64,000 nucleotides of DNA from Paenibacillus sp. USDA918EY (lineage in GTDB: Bacteria > Bacillota > Bacilli > Paenibacillales > Paenibacillaceae). Of this stretch, positions 19,213-27,959 are shown piece by piece. A model generated the notes under the pieces. That model was not told where the DNA came from and searched no databases. It saw nothing but the letters and a program-made list of their open reading frames with translations. Position 1 is the stretch's first letter. Every line of letters begins with the position of its first letter. The stretch covers positions 248,001 to 312,000 of the forward strand of contig NZ_WTWY01000005.1 in assembly GCF_009870825.1 (NCBI RefSeq), read 5' to 3'. Made by a program: the position numbers and the translations under genes.

Positions 19213-20362
19213 CGTTCCCACTCGACAGAGGCGGTTTACCGCCCATCCTTGTGGCCTGCACCACATAAGGGCCAAGCTGCGGAAACAAACGCGCGCAAGC
19301 CGTAAACAATCGCGGCACGACCGGCATGTTCGCCAGCGTTTGCAGCAATCGTCCCCATTGCAAAATAGGGGCGTATTCCTTTTGCATATCCAGAAGATAA
19401 CCGGCTTTCCATGCTTCCATCGGGATGTCGCCTCGCAGATATAGATCGCCGTAATCGGCGCATCTGCGGGCTGAGCGGAGCGCGGCCGACATGCCGTCGC
19501 CAAAAAGCGGAGGAATCATCGCGCCGGCATCGCCGATCTGCGGAACGATCCCCCACGATTGTGGCTTGAAGGACAAATAGACCGGCGCGGTGGATACTTC
19601 CGTATCCGGAATCAGGACGCCGCCGTGAAGCCGCTCCGCAAGAAGCCGGTTTTCCGCTGCAGCCGCCTGCAGCAGCTCCCGGACCGAGCTTCCTTTTTTG
19701 CGGATCCCGTCCAGCGGCAGCAATGCCGCGACGTTCCATTTTCCGCCTTCGACGGGCGAAATGCCGATGTATCCTTTGTGAATGAAATAAAGCTCAACGG
19801 ACGCGTCGAGACGTATCCCGCTGATATGGGCTTTAAGCCCGATATAGGCTTTTTTCCCGCGCCGATCCAGGCTTCTATCGGCAAGGTCCGCGCGAGGATG
19901 TACGCCCCAGGCCGCGAATGCGGTTCGGGAATAGGAAATTGCGGACATGCCGCCGGTGCGCGTACCAACGCGAAAGCCTTCCGCATCGGAGGCGATGCTG
20001 GATACCGAAGTTCCCGTATGCACACGTACGCCCGCTTCTTCCGCCGCCTTCAGCAGAATCTTATCCATCGCATAGCGGCTGAGTCCCCATGCAGGCCGTT
20101 CCAGCTTCGCTTCAACGACGCCGCCAAACCTGAACACGATGCGCGCATTCGTGATTTTTCCGGGCTGCAGCGCTTCCATTTGATCGTACACGCCAAGCTC
20201 CCTGAACATTCCTAACGTTTCCGGTGATAGAAATTCGCCGCAGGCTTTATGCCGCGGAAAACGCTGGCGGTCAAACAGCTGCGTTTCCCAACCGCGGTGT
20301 GCGAGACGGATGGCCAGACTGCTTCCGGCCGGTCCACCTCCAATGACGATCGCGTCCGGCAT
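19199..20362 (-). CDS. FAD-dependent oxidoreductase (geranylgeranyl reductase/hydroxylase-like)
   Basis: A 387-residue flavoprotein. The N-terminal dinucleotide-binding motif is IVIGGGPAGSSLAIRLA, followed by the family RQRFPRHKACGEFLSP (the second Cys-Gly motif of the geranylgeranyl reductase/tryptophan halogenase group). The FAD-ribityl-binding GDA motif is QIGDAGAMIPPLFGDGM near residue 275. It lacks the halogenase WxWxIP motif, so hydroxylation or double-bond reduction of a polyketide ring or chain is more likely. It follows the methyltransferase by 18 bases and overlaps the MMPL gene, which indicates translational coupling. Confidence 0.8.
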   Translation of the reverse strand: MPDAIVIGGGPAGSSLAIRLAHRGWETQLFDRQRFPRHKACGEFLSPETLGMFRELGVYDQMEALQPGKITNARIVFRFGGVVEAKLERPAWGLSRYAMDKILLKAAEEAGVRVHTGTSVSSIASDAEGFRVGTRTGGMSAISYSRTAFAAWGVHPRADLADRSLDRRGKKAYIGLKAHISGIRLDASVELYFIHKGYIGISPVEGGKWNVAALLPLDGIRKKGSSVRELLQAAAAENRLLAERLHGGVLIPDTEVSTAPVYLSFKPQSWGIVPQIGDAGAMIPPLFGDGMSAALRSARRCADYGDLYLRGDIPMEAWKAGYLLDMQKEYAPILQWGRLLQTLANMPVVPRLFTACARLFPQLGPYVVQATRMGGKPPLSSGNDAYG

Positions 20363-20380
20363 TCCACCTACCTCCCTCTT

Positions 20381-21118
20381 TTATTCAACTTCCGGCAATG
20401 AATCTTCCTTCATAATGATGGCACGGTATCGGAACAATGGCTTCCACTGATATCTCAATTGGTAGCTTCCTTGCTGCTTCAGCGAACATCTTAAACGCTC
20501 CCAATCCCGGGATTGAAAGCCTTTCGCAACGGAAAGCGGTCCGTCATGGCGGATATACCGGTTTTTCGAAATTAGGCGTGCTACAAGCCAAACGGCTGAC
20601 CAGGCGACCCAATGGCGATGAATGTCGCTGACGACGATGCCGAGCTTGGAAGAATTCAGCATATGTTCCACCACCTCCGTCAGCCGGTCATCCGGAAAAT
20701 GATGCAAAAATTGCGAGCAAATCAGCATATCGGCTGCGGCATGCCCGATGTCGAACACATTTTGACGAACGACGCGTACGCGCGGCTCATCTTGGAAAAT
20801 TCGGTCAGCTTCGCGGCATGCCTCTTCGGTCATGTCCACCAACGTGATTCGGATGCGGATTCCCGTTCGGTCCGCCCAGCGGAGAATGCGGCGGTTTACT
20901 TCCCCCGATCCTGCACCGACATCCATCAGGTGAAGCTGGTCCGGACGGCCCGAGCGTCTCCATAATTCCTTAACGCCGTTTAACATCGGCCCGGAGGCCG
21001 CGAAGATCCGGTTTAATCTGCGCAGATGGCGAAGCGCTTCCGTAAGCTCTTCCCCGCCTGCAGCAAAATCGTCCATATATTCTTCTTTTGCCGAACGGCT
21101 GGACAGCGCCCTAAACAT
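20381..21118 (-). CDS. Class I SAM-dependent methyltransferase of the polyketide cluster
   Basis: A 245-residue soluble methyltransferase. Motif I is LMDVGAGSGEVNRRIL, the acidic motif II is ITLVDMTEEACREADRIF, and motif IV is DMLICSQFLHHFPDD. A longer frame opens at 21166. ATG 21118 overlaps the last 8 bases of the PKS gene and sits behind AGGAG, so it is preferred. It probably O- or C-methylates the PKS product. This differs from B. subtilis BpsB, which is a membrane isoprenylcysteine-type methyltransferase. Confidence 0.82.
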   Translation of the reverse strand: MFRALSSRSAKEEYMDDFAAGGEELTEALRHLRRLNRIFAASGPMLNGVKELWRRSGRPDQLHLMDVGAGSGEVNRRILRWADRTGIRIRITLVDMTEEACREADRIFQDEPRVRVVRQNVFDIGHAAADMLICSQFLHHFPDDRLTEVVEHMLNSSKLGIVVSDIHRHWVAWSAVWLVARLISKNRYIRHDGPLSVAKGFQSRDWERLRCSLKQQGSYQLRYQWKPLFRYRAIIMKEDSLPEVE

Positions 21119-22271
21119 ACATGCTTTCGCTCCTGGATTCCTCTGGCGATTCCGTCTTGGCTGCATACGTAAATGCCAGAAGCTCAGCCGTCAATCCCGG
21201 CCCGAATGCAAGCGAGATTCCTTCGGCTTGTGCTTTTCGCTGCTTGACCAGCTCGTTTTTCATTTCTTTGAATACGAATAATATCGTGGCGGAGGATAAA
21301 TTCCCGACATGCTTAAGAACGCTGCGGCTGAATGAAACCTGTGCGTCGTTCAGGGCGAATAGGTCCTGCACGGCGTCAACGATTCCTCTTCCCCCGGGAT
21401 GCACGGCCCACAGAAACGGCAGCTCCCGATCGTCAAGCAGAAATTGGATTTCTTCCCGCAAAAACCTTTTAAGCAGCTTAGGGATCGCCGGAGACAGGTA
21501 TAAATCAAATCCATGATCCCCAACCCGCCAGATCATCTCTTCCCGCGAATCCGGCACAAGCACGGAATGGCCTTGTCCAAGGAGAAATACGTTCTCCTGA
21601 CGGCTTGAGGCGGCTTGGATAACGCAGGACGATGCGCCATCGCCGAAAAAAGAAGCCCCGAACAGCGCATCGCGAGAGGTCGGCGGCTGAAAATGTATGG
21701 TGCAAAGCTCGACGCAGACGACGAGCACCGTATGCTCCCCCGTACTTTCGGCGATGTTCCTCGCCAACTGGATCGCCTTGAGTCCGGCATGGCATCCTTG
21801 AAACTGGAGCGGTATGCGGTTCACTCGCATGGACAACCCCAATTCCTGAAGCAATATGGAATCCAGTCCAGGCAAAAATTGCCCGGTGCAGCTGACCGTT
21901 ATAAGGTGGGTTACGTTTTCCGGGTGAATCCGGGCGTCGGCCATCGCTTCCCGCGCCGCATGAACCGCGAGAGGAACGGATTCCCGTTCATAGCTGCCCA
22001 TCCGTTCCGCTGTCGTTGGAACCGGTACGCCCGGCCCATCGGGAAGATAGCGGCACTCTCCGGCCGGCCGCAGAAAATCCGGTTCAACCGTATACCGCGA
22101 TTCGACGCCGTTTTGCCTGAAGATTCTCCGGGCCCATCGCATAAGATCCGAATGATATTTACAGGAATCTTCAATCCTCTGAAAAACCTTGTCTTGTTCC
22201 AATTTGTACGGCGGGATGCTCGTACCGATTCCGGTTATGGCCGTTCTGCCGGCAAATATGGGGTCCTTCAT
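21111..22271 (-). CDS. Type III polyketide synthase (chalcone/stilbene synthase family)
   Basis: A 386-residue homodimeric condensing enzyme that extends acyl-CoA starters with malonyl-CoA to pyrones, resorcinols or similar products. The catalytic triad is visible: Cys160 in PLQFQGCHAGLKAI, His291 in LWAVHPGGRGIVD and Asn324 in LKHVGNLSSATIL. The final FGPGLTAELL loop is the CHS-family GFGPG variant. ATG 22271 is chosen because the purine-rich AGGGGGAGAAGG directly before it is the ribosome binding site, although the frame extends to 22286. It starts an operon with methyltransferase, flavoprotein and MMPL exporter. It is closer to BpsA-type alkylpyrone synthases by context; the product is not predictable. 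Confidence 0.9.
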   Translation of the reverse strand: MKDPIFAGRTAITGIGTSIPPYKLEQDKVFQRIEDSCKYHSDLMRWARRIFRQNGVESRYTVEPDFLRPAGECRYLPDGPGVPVPTTAERMGSYERESVPLAVHAAREAMADARIHPENVTHLITVSCTGQFLPGLDSILLQELGLSMRVNRIPLQFQGCHAGLKAIQLARNIAESTGEHTVLVVCVELCTIHFQPPTSRDALFGASFFGDGASSCVIQAASSRQENVFLLGQGHSVLVPDSREEMIWRVGDHGFDLYLSPAIPKLLKRFLREEIQFLLDDRELPFLWAVHPGGRGIVDAVQDLFALNDAQVSFSRSVLKHVGNLSSATILFVFKEMKNELVKQRKAQAEGISLAFGPGLTAELLAFTYAAKTESPEESRSESMYV

Positions 22272-22295
22272 CCTTCTCCCCCTCATTCAATGATA

Positions 22296-22371
22296 AGAAT
22301 AACATCTATCGGCGTACTTTCGCGGAAGACAGACCGCGTTTAGCGGAGATTAGTCTTGCGATCACAGGATG
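22296..22371 (-). repeat. Intergenic element, copy A, directly upstream of the PKS gene
   Basis: About 60 bases align without gaps with 30692-30752 at roughly 70 percent identity. On the minus strand both encode ISAKRGLSS followed by two variable residues and VRR, then the same TAG stop, and most changes fall at third codon positions. Both contain a CCGCnnnnnGCGG hairpin. No ATG start is seen in this frame. It lies between the terminator of the SEDS operon and the PKS ribosome binding site, in the same relation to its gene as copy B. Confidence 0.6.
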
Positions 22372-22498
22372 GATCAACTTCGCCCAAATCTAAAAATTTC
22401 TATGTTTATCAAAAAGCAGGTCAAGGAACGGGGCATCAAATAAAAGATTTCGTGAGACAAGTCTATTCCTGAAAAGGATAAAATATGCAAAATCATAG

Positions 22499-22531
22499 AA
22501 AAAAGGACACATTCGAAATGGTCCTTTTTGG
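22499..22531 (-). terminator. Terminator of the two-component/SEDS operon
   Basis: AAAAAGGAC and GTCCTTTTTT enclose a 12-base loop on the minus strand, immediately after the stop of the last SEDS gene. Confidence 0.85.
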
Positions 22532-22534
22532 TAA

Positions 22535-23665
22535 TCAAACGTTCATAATATCTTTTTCATCCTTATGGGCATGAACACTCAAAATAAGGCCGACCGCGAT
22601 CATATTGGTCAGCAGCGAGCTGCCCCCATAACTGATGAACGGCAGTGAAATACCCGTCAAAGGCAAAATGCCTATATGCATGCCGATGTTAACGGAAACC
22701 TGAAAGACCAGCATCCCGATAAAACCGGCTACAAGATAGGAACCTGCATAATCTCTGCTTTCCATGGCGATATGCACCATTCGGTACACGAGAAGCATAT
22801 ACAACAAAAGCAGCGCCGCAGAGCCGATAAAGCCAAATTCCTCCCCGATGACGACATAAATCGAATCGGAATACACATAAGGGATAAAACCTCTTCGTAC
22901 GTACGAGCCGTCGCTGCCGTCCAATCCACCCGAACCGATGGCTTTCATCGCGTTTTTCACATGCCAAGATTTATCGGGATCGCTGGCGGGATCCAGAAAG
23001 GTCTGGATTCTCGCCAATTGATGCGGCTGCACGATTTTGGACAACAACTCGAAATTGGCATAATACAGCCACAATATCGTCCCAATGGCAAGAATGACTA
23101 CTCCGATGAAAACAAGCATATACAACGAACGGATGTTGCCGATCCACAGCATGCTTAACAGAATGCCCAGGAAAACGAGGGAAGTGCCTAAATCCGGTTG
23201 CTTCATGATCAAAACAAACGGAATCAAAAAAACGCCGCATATCGGTAATACATCCTGGTATAAACGGAGCTTTTGGCCATTTCGCTTCCCCAATAAATGA
23301 GCAATCAGCAATATCGAAGATATTTTTGCCAATTCCGAAGGCTGCAGCTGGAACCCTCCAATGCTCAGCCATCGGGCCGCCCCGTTTATATTTTCTCCGG
23401 CAATCTTGACCAGAAGCAGCATCACGATGCCGATCCCATATAAAACATAGGACATCTTGCCCAAAAGAACGCGATAATCCAGCAGAGCAAGGCATAACAT
23501 CGGAATGCAAAACGCGATAAACAGATACATATTATACAAGTGAAGACCTTTTAAATGCGTATCCGCAGTGGCTCTGTAAATAACAAACGTGCCCGCGGAC
23601 GCAAGGCAGAGGACAACGAACAGCGTCGATTTGTCCAATTTGGCAATGTTGCGGATGTTGAACAT
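22535..23665 (-). CDS. SEDS-family glycosyltransferase (FtsW/RodA/SpoVE), RodA-like copy
   Basis: A 376-residue, roughly ten-helix membrane protein that polymerises lipid II into glycan strands with a partner class B PBP. Key segments are NGAARWLSIGGFQLQPSELAK, KQPDLGTSLVFLG, the catalytic-loop Asp in PYVYSDSIYVVIGEEFGF, and the C-terminal LPLTGISLPFISYGGSSLLTN signature. PDKSWHVKNAMKAIGSGG resembles RodA. It starts 23 bases after its paralogue, with no PBP gene nearby. It ends the operon that begins at the M-box leader. Confidence 0.9.
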   Translation of the reverse strand: MFNIRNIAKLDKSTLFVVLCLASAGTFVIYRATADTHLKGLHLYNMYLFIAFCIPMLCLALLDYRVLLGKMSYVLYGIGIVMLLLVKIAGENINGAARWLSIGGFQLQPSELAKISSILLIAHLLGKRNGQKLRLYQDVLPICGVFLIPFVLIMKQPDLGTSLVFLGILLSMLWIGNIRSLYMLVFIGVVILAIGTILWLYYANFELLSKIVQPHQLARIQTFLDPASDPDKSWHVKNAMKAIGSGGLDGSDGSYVRRGFIPYVYSDSIYVVIGEEFGFIGSAALLLLYMLLVYRMVHIAMESRDYAGSYLVAGFIGMLVFQVSVNIGMHIGILPLTGISLPFISYGGSSLLTNMIAVGLILSVHAHKDEKDIMNV

Positions 23666-23688
23666 AGGAAGACCTCATTTTGTCGATT

Positions 23689-24819
23689 TCAGCGTGTTTC
23701 TTGACGTCTTCTCGCATTTGCCCTCGAAATGTTCAGCAGAATGCCGGTGCACGCCAGACACAATATGAGCGATGATCCTCCATAACTAATAAAAGGAAGC
23801 GGTACGCCGGTAACCGGCAAACTGCCGATGGCCGCCCCTGCGTTCAGCATGAACTGAAAGAAAATCATCATGACGATCCCCATCCCGAGCATGAATCCGA
23901 ACGGATCGTCTTTGCATCTGACCGAAGCCGTAAACCCGCGCCATATGTATAGAAAAAAAGCAATCATGACCAGAGTAGTCCCAACAAAACCCAGTTCCTC
24001 GCCTATGATCGCAAAAATAAAATCCGTGTGCGCTTCCGGCAAATAAAAAAGCTTTTGCACGCTATGGCCGATCCCTGTTCCCGTAACCCCGCCATGCTGG
24101 AATGCGTATAGAGATTGGATGACCTGGTACCCCGATCCTTGCGGATCGTCGAACGGGTTGAGAAAAGAACTGATCCGCGCGAGACGGTAGCTTTTGCTGA
24201 AGGCAAGGTACACAAATACGGGAATCAAAGCCAGACCGAGCAGCAGCAGATGGCGCAGGTCTGTATTTCCCACGAGGAGGACCGAGACGGCGATGCCTGT
24301 CAATATCAGCACGGTACCGAAATCGGGTTGTTTCAGGACAAGCAGTATAATCAGGCCGACGACCGCCATGATCGGAAGCAGACCTCGCTTAAAATTTCGG
24401 ATGCCCTCGCCTTTTCGGCTTATGATCGTCGACAAATAAACGATGACTGTTAATTTAACGAACTCGGAGGGCTGCAGCGTAAAGCCGGCCACGGAAAACC
24501 ACCGTTTTGCGCCGTTGATGCTTCCGCCTTCGATTAGCACAAACAGCAGCAGCAGAAGCGAAATCAGCAGCAAAAGCGGCGCAACCTTTTTCAGGCGTGA
24601 ATAAGGAACAATCATAAAAAAGGACATAGCAAATAAGCCGATAAGCGCGAAAATGCCTTGTTTGACGACATAATGCCACGGACCTTGATGTTTTGAGATC
24701 GAAACCGGATAACTTGCGCTAAAAATCATGACCAAGCCAAACCCAACCAGAAAGAAGGTCAAAAACAGCAGCAAAAAATCCGGTCGACCTCGTATTTTAT
24801 CATTCAATACATCAAACAC
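23689..24819 (-). CDS. SEDS-family glycosyltransferase (FtsW/RodA/SpoVE), FtsW/SpoVE-like copy
   Basis: A 376-residue multi-helix peptidoglycan polymerase. It shows NGAKRWFSVAGFTLQPSEFVK, VLKQPDFGTVLILTG, GSGYQVIQSLYAFQHGG (FtsW/SpoVE-type), the catalytic-loop Asp in LPEAHTDFIFAIIGEELGF, and LPVTGVPLPFISYGGSSL. The same length as its downstream neighbour points to an old tandem duplication, but the two sequences are clearly different. The operon partners are a lipoprotein and a two-component system. Substrate is lipid II at the outer membrane face. Confidence 0.9.
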   Translation of the reverse strand: MFDVLNDKIRGRPDFLLLFLTFFLVGFGLVMIFSASYPVSISKHQGPWHYVVKQGIFALIGLFAMSFFMIVPYSRLKKVAPLLLLISLLLLLFVLIEGGSINGAKRWFSVAGFTLQPSEFVKLTVIVYLSTIISRKGEGIRNFKRGLLPIMAVVGLIILLVLKQPDFGTVLILTGIAVSVLLVGNTDLRHLLLLGLALIPVFVYLAFSKSYRLARISSFLNPFDDPQGSGYQVIQSLYAFQHGGVTGTGIGHSVQKLFYLPEAHTDFIFAIIGEELGFVGTTLVMIAFFLYIWRGFTASVRCKDDPFGFMLGMGIVMMIFFQFMLNAGAAIGSLPVTGVPLPFISYGGSSLILCLACTGILLNISRANARRRQETR

Positions 24820-24842
24820 CTCCGCAGCTTCAAAACGGCGTA

Positions 24843-25376
24843 TTAATCAAGCTCTAACGGGCCTTGATACACCTTTTTGGAGATGAGTTTCAGCTTGTCT
24901 TCCTCCCATCCGTAAATGTCAAGACCGTTTCCAGCGTCGCCAAGCGACCAGCCAAGCGCCAGCTCAGGACGGCCGTCATGGTTGACATCCTTAATTTCGG
25001 CAACGTCCAAACCATAACCGAATCCATCCACTTCCGAGACGATGCGCCACTTTTTGTTATGCTGCATAAAAAGTGCGGCTTTTAAAAGTTTGCCCGTCCT
25101 GTTTTTGACCTGAAAAACGACGACCGCTTCATCAACCCCGTCGCCGTCAAGATCGCCGAACGAAATATCTTTGCCGCCTTTTTGCTGCATAGGGGACAAT
25201 ATTTGCGCTTGATCCGGCAGCAATTTGGCCAGGTCGCGGCTGATATGGTCGGTTTGCAGGTTCGTTACAGCTAATGGGGGCCTGATCAGATCAACCGGGG
25301 TTGCGGGCGCGCCGCATCCTGCAAGAAATAAAAAAGGCGTCAATATAACACTTGCAATGATGAACCTTCTCGGCAT
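24843..25376 (-). CDS. Lipoprotein with FG-GAP/VCBS-like repeats
   Basis: A 177-residue secreted protein. The signal peptide ends in the lipobox FLFLAGCGAP with Cys21. Two Asp-rich calcium-loop-like motifs follow: DISFGDLDGDGVDEAVVVF and IKDVNHDGRPELALGWSLG, spaced about 55 residues apart as in FG-GAP repeats of beta-propeller blades. Only two blades fit in the length, so it is not a full propeller. It lies between the histidine kinase and the SEDS genes and may act as an extracytoplasmic partner of either. The function is not known. Confidence 0.75.
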   Translation of the reverse strand: MPRRFIIASVILTPFLFLAGCGAPATPVDLIRPPLAVTNLQTDHISRDLAKLLPDQAQILSPMQQKGGKDISFGDLDGDGVDEAVVVFQVKNRTGKLLKAALFMQHNKKWRIVSEVDGFGYGLDVAEIKDVNHDGRPELALGWSLGDAGNGLDIYGWEEDKLKLISKKVYQGPLELD

Positions 25377-25442
25377 TTGTTCACCTACTCCTCGCTGGCA
25401 AGCTTATTTTCATTCTATCGTCGGGTGACAAAAAAGTGGTTA

Positions 25443-26849
25443 TCAAATCGTTAAATTTCGATCATTTTCGATCGGCAGACAAATTTCTACCTTGGTTCCT
25501 TGCCCCGGCCTGCTGAAGATGTGAAGTTTGCCGCGATGCAGCTTTATGATCTGTTCGGATATCGCAAGGCCGAGCCCGCTGCCGGGGGCATGAGGATCGA
25601 CTTTGTAAAACTTTTGAACTACATTCTTCAAGTTTTCTTCCGAGATGCCCGAACCTGTATCTTCGACGGCCAATACAGCGTACCCGGAATTAGAATAAAC
25701 TTGAAGGGTGATTCGACCCGGGTGCTCCGTGAACTTGAGCGCATTGTCCACAAGATTGATCAGCACTTGTTTCAGCCGATTTTCATCTGCTTGGATCTCA
25801 GGCATATTCTCATCCGCGAGTACTTCCAGCGTGACCCCTTGCCTGGCTGCTCTAGGGGCCAGCTGCCTTTCGATGTGACGCAGCAGTTCCGGAAGGTTCA
25901 CGGCTTCAAACCGTACGTTTATTCTCCCGCTATCCAGTTTGGAGAAATCCAGCAGCTCGTCTACCATTCGGGCAAGTCTGTCGCTTTCCGAATCGATAAT
26001 ACCCAGTCCGTCTTGAAATAACCGTCCATCTCCCGCCCCATTTGCTTTTAATGTAACAACCCAGCCTTTGATCGAAGTTAACGGCGTTCGCAGTTCATGC
26101 GAAACGGATGAAATAAATTCATTTTTCAGCTGCTCGCTTTGCGCGATCCTGCCGGCCATCATGTTTAACGTATCCGCGAGAGAACCCAATTCATCGCGAT
26201 ATCGCTTATGCACCCGGATGCTGAAATCGCCCTCTGTCATCCGATCCGCCGCCTGCTTAAGATCTTTTATTGATCTTGTAATGGTCCATGACAACAGCAG
26301 CGAAAGCAAGGTAACGATCGCAAGCACGAGCAATCCGACCCCGACCAGCAAAACGGCGATTTGTCTTACCGTCTTTATCGTTTCGGTCAAAGAAGTGACA
26401 AACCTGACTACCCCTATCGTTTTGTCATGTGCTTTTAAAGGGAAAGAAACTGCCAAAATCGGCTCCCGGGTTATAGGATCATTTCCCTTCCAAGTGTCGG
26501 GCCGACCTGTAATCGCTGATTGCACATCGGCGTATTCCGCCATGCTCTTATCCGCTCGATAGCCGGTGGAATCCCGTAGCAGCCGGCCGGATGAATCCAA
26601 GATTTGGACCTCCGCCTCGGACTGACTGGCAAACCCTTGCAGCAAGCGGCCGGATTGCTTTTCCAAATCTTCGCCAGCGAAATACTGCTGAAAAAAAGAA
26701 GCGGACAGTTCCGCTTGGTTCATCAGGATCCGCTCCACGTTATGAAAATAATAATAGTTGACGAATAAAATGAGAAAAATTTCAAGAATAAGCACCGTGA
26801 GACAAATGACCCCAAAATAACTTCCTACCAATCTTTTTCGGATGCCCAT
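25443..26849 (-). CDS. Membrane sensor histidine kinase (HAMP, HisKA, HATPase)
   Basis: A 468-residue kinase. Transmembrane helices lie at ~13-33 and ~163-190. The ~130-residue extracytoplasmic loop between them has PAS/Cache-like sequence (EAEVQILDSSGRLLRDSTG). HAMP follows at ~188-240, and the phospho-acceptor is His251 in ISSVSHELRTPLTSIKGW. The N box is LKQVLINLVDNALKF; the G boxes are VEDTGSGIS and APGSGLGLAISEQI. The open frame begins at 26963, but ATG 26849 lies four bases after the regulator stop and starts the signal-anchor MGIRKRLVGSYFG. The cognate regulator is the preceding gene. Confidence 0.93.
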   Translation of the reverse strand: MGIRKRLVGSYFGVICLTVLILEIFLILFVNYYYFHNVERILMNQAELSASFFQQYFAGEDLEKQSGRLLQGFASQSEAEVQILDSSGRLLRDSTGYRADKSMAEYADVQSAITGRPDTWKGNDPITREPILAVSFPLKAHDKTIGVVRFVTSLTETIKTVRQIAVLLVGVGLLVLAIVTLLSLLLSWTITRSIKDLKQAADRMTEGDFSIRVHKRYRDELGSLADTLNMMAGRIAQSEQLKNEFISSVSHELRTPLTSIKGWVVTLKANGAGDGRLFQDGLGIIDSESDRLARMVDELLDFSKLDSGRINVRFEAVNLPELLRHIERQLAPRAARQGVTLEVLADENMPEIQADENRLKQVLINLVDNALKFTEHPGRITLQVYSNSGYAVLAVEDTGSGISEENLKNVVQKFYKVDPHAPGSGLGLAISEQIIKLHRGKLHIFSRPGQGTKVEICLPIENDRNLTI

Positions 26850-26853
26850 CTCT

Positions 26854-27558
26854 TCACTCGTCCTTCTTCCAGCGGTACCCGAGTCCCCATACCGTTTCGA
26901 TCCAATGCGGGTTGGAGCTGTCATCCTCCAGCTTTTCCCGCAGCTTGCGTATATGAACGTCAACCGTTTTTGGATCTCCGATGAAATCTTCGCCCCATAC
27001 GAGGTTCAACAATTCATCTCTTGAAAGCGCCGTATTGGGATGCTCAAGAAAAGCCCGTACCATATGAAATTCCTTCGGCGTCAATTCAACAGGTTCGTCA
27101 TGTTTGAAGACGATATTCGAACGCATATCCATTCGGATGGGACCGGAATGAAGCACCTGGATCGGCGGCTTAAAAGAGACCTCTGTACGGCGCAATACCG
27201 CTTTGATTCGGGCCACAAGCTCAAGCGGATTAAACGGTTTGACGATATAATCGTCGGCACCGATTTCAAGCCCTTTGATTTTATTCATATCCTGCCCCGA
27301 TGCCGTTAAGAAGATAATAATGACCTCCGGGTCTTCTTCCCTAATCCTGCGGCATATTTCGAATCCGTCCATATCCGGCAGCATAATATCCAAAACAACG
27401 ACATGGTGGCGATTCGCCTGAAAGCTTCTCATCGCTTCTTCTCCATATGCAGCCTCGCTCACCTCAAATCCGTTGTTTGCCAAATTGATCGAAATGAAAC
27501 GTCTGATGTGATCTTCATCTTCCACGATCAGCACTTGATTCCGTTTTTGAATATCCAT
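26854..27558 (-). CDS. OmpR/PhoB-family response regulator
   Basis: A 234-residue regulator starting at ATG 27558 behind GGAGG; 27561 is a possible alternative. The receiver domain has EDED acidic residues near 13, phospho-acceptor Asp57 in HHVVVLDIMLPDMDGF, Thr in IFLTASG, and Lys in GADDYIVKPFNPLELV. The winged helix is marked by ELTPKEFHMVRAFLEHPNTALSR and VDVHIRKLREKLEDD. It is the first protein gene of the operon, about 130 bases after the M-box terminator, so its expression should depend on the riboswitch. Likely targets are unknown. Confidence 0.94.
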   Translation of the reverse strand: MDIQKRNQVLIVEDEDHIRRFISINLANNGFEVSEAAYGEEAMRSFQANRHHVVVLDIMLPDMDGFEICRRIREEDPEVIIIFLTASGQDMNKIKGLEIGADDYIVKPFNPLELVARIKAVLRRTEVSFKPPIQVLHSGPIRMDMRSNIVFKHDEPVELTPKEFHMVRAFLEHPNTALSRDELLNLVWGEDFIGDPKTVDVHIRKLREKLEDDSSNPHWIETVWGLGYRWKKDE

Positions 27559-27690
27559 CATCCCCACCTCCGCATCGGCCAAACCGCCAACAATGTGACA
27601 AAAATAAAAAACTCCACCGGGTAAGGAAGAGTTTAAACGTATAAACGTTTATAGAATGTTCCCTTGGTGCCAACCTCTTCTTTTCCATGC

Positions 27691-27726
27691 AAAAAGCCCT
27701 CCGCTGATGTACACAGCTAGAGGGCA
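27691..27726 (-). terminator. Expression-platform terminator of the M-box leader
   Basis: On the minus strand GCCCTC-UA-GCUG, loop, CAGC-G-GAGGGC followed by five U forms a typical intrinsic terminator. It begins about 15 bases after the aptamer and about 130 before the response-regulator start. Its place fits Mg2+-dependent premature termination. Confidence 0.85.
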
Positions 27727-27740
27727 TGAATATTAATAAC

Positions 27741-27913
27741 ACCTTCGTCTCCCCCTAGTCGAGTTTTGGCACTATACAACGTAAAGGGACGTTTCGTCCC
27801 TTAGCCACGTTATGAAAAGCCTTAATCCGGCAATCCCTGTTCTACCCATAGGTATCTTTCGATATTTCTGGGCAGTGGCCTGTGTTTATATAGGAGCCTC
27901 ACCTAACGAGGAC
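27741..27913 (-). ncRNA. M-box (ykoK) magnesium riboswitch aptamer
   Basis: On the minus strand the conserved 5' core GTTAGGTGAGGCTCCTATA, the ACAGGCCACTGCCCAGAAA segment, the GAAAGATACC loop, ATGGGTAGAACAGG, GGATTAAGGCTTTTCATAA and the 3' AGTGCCAAAACTC occur in the order and spacing of known M-box leaders (about 165 bases). In mgtE/corA/mgtA leaders this aptamer binds several Mg2+ ions and triggers termination. Here it is transcribed from a strong promoter about 11 bases upstream and is followed by a terminator. The next gene is a response regulator, not a transporter. This is pattern recognition; no covariance search was possible. Confidence 0.93.
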
Positions 27914-27930
27914 CATTCAATTTCTAAGTC

Positions 27931-27959
27931 ATCTTAATCCTTGTCTTGGCACTTGTCAA
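27931..27959 (-). promoter_or_regulatory. Sigma-A promoter of the M-box transcript
   Basis: Reading leftward, TTGACA (27954-27959) and TAAGAT (27931-27936) are separated by exactly 17 bases. The inferred start near 27924 lies about 11 bases before the aptamer. It lies just downstream of the hsp20 stop codon. Confidence 0.8.

Noticed and set aside
19213..19503. N-terminal extension of the MMPL protein by about 97 residues
   Set aside because: It overlaps the flavoprotein gene, is Cys- and Arg-rich, and the normal MMPL start lies at 19212 or 19206.
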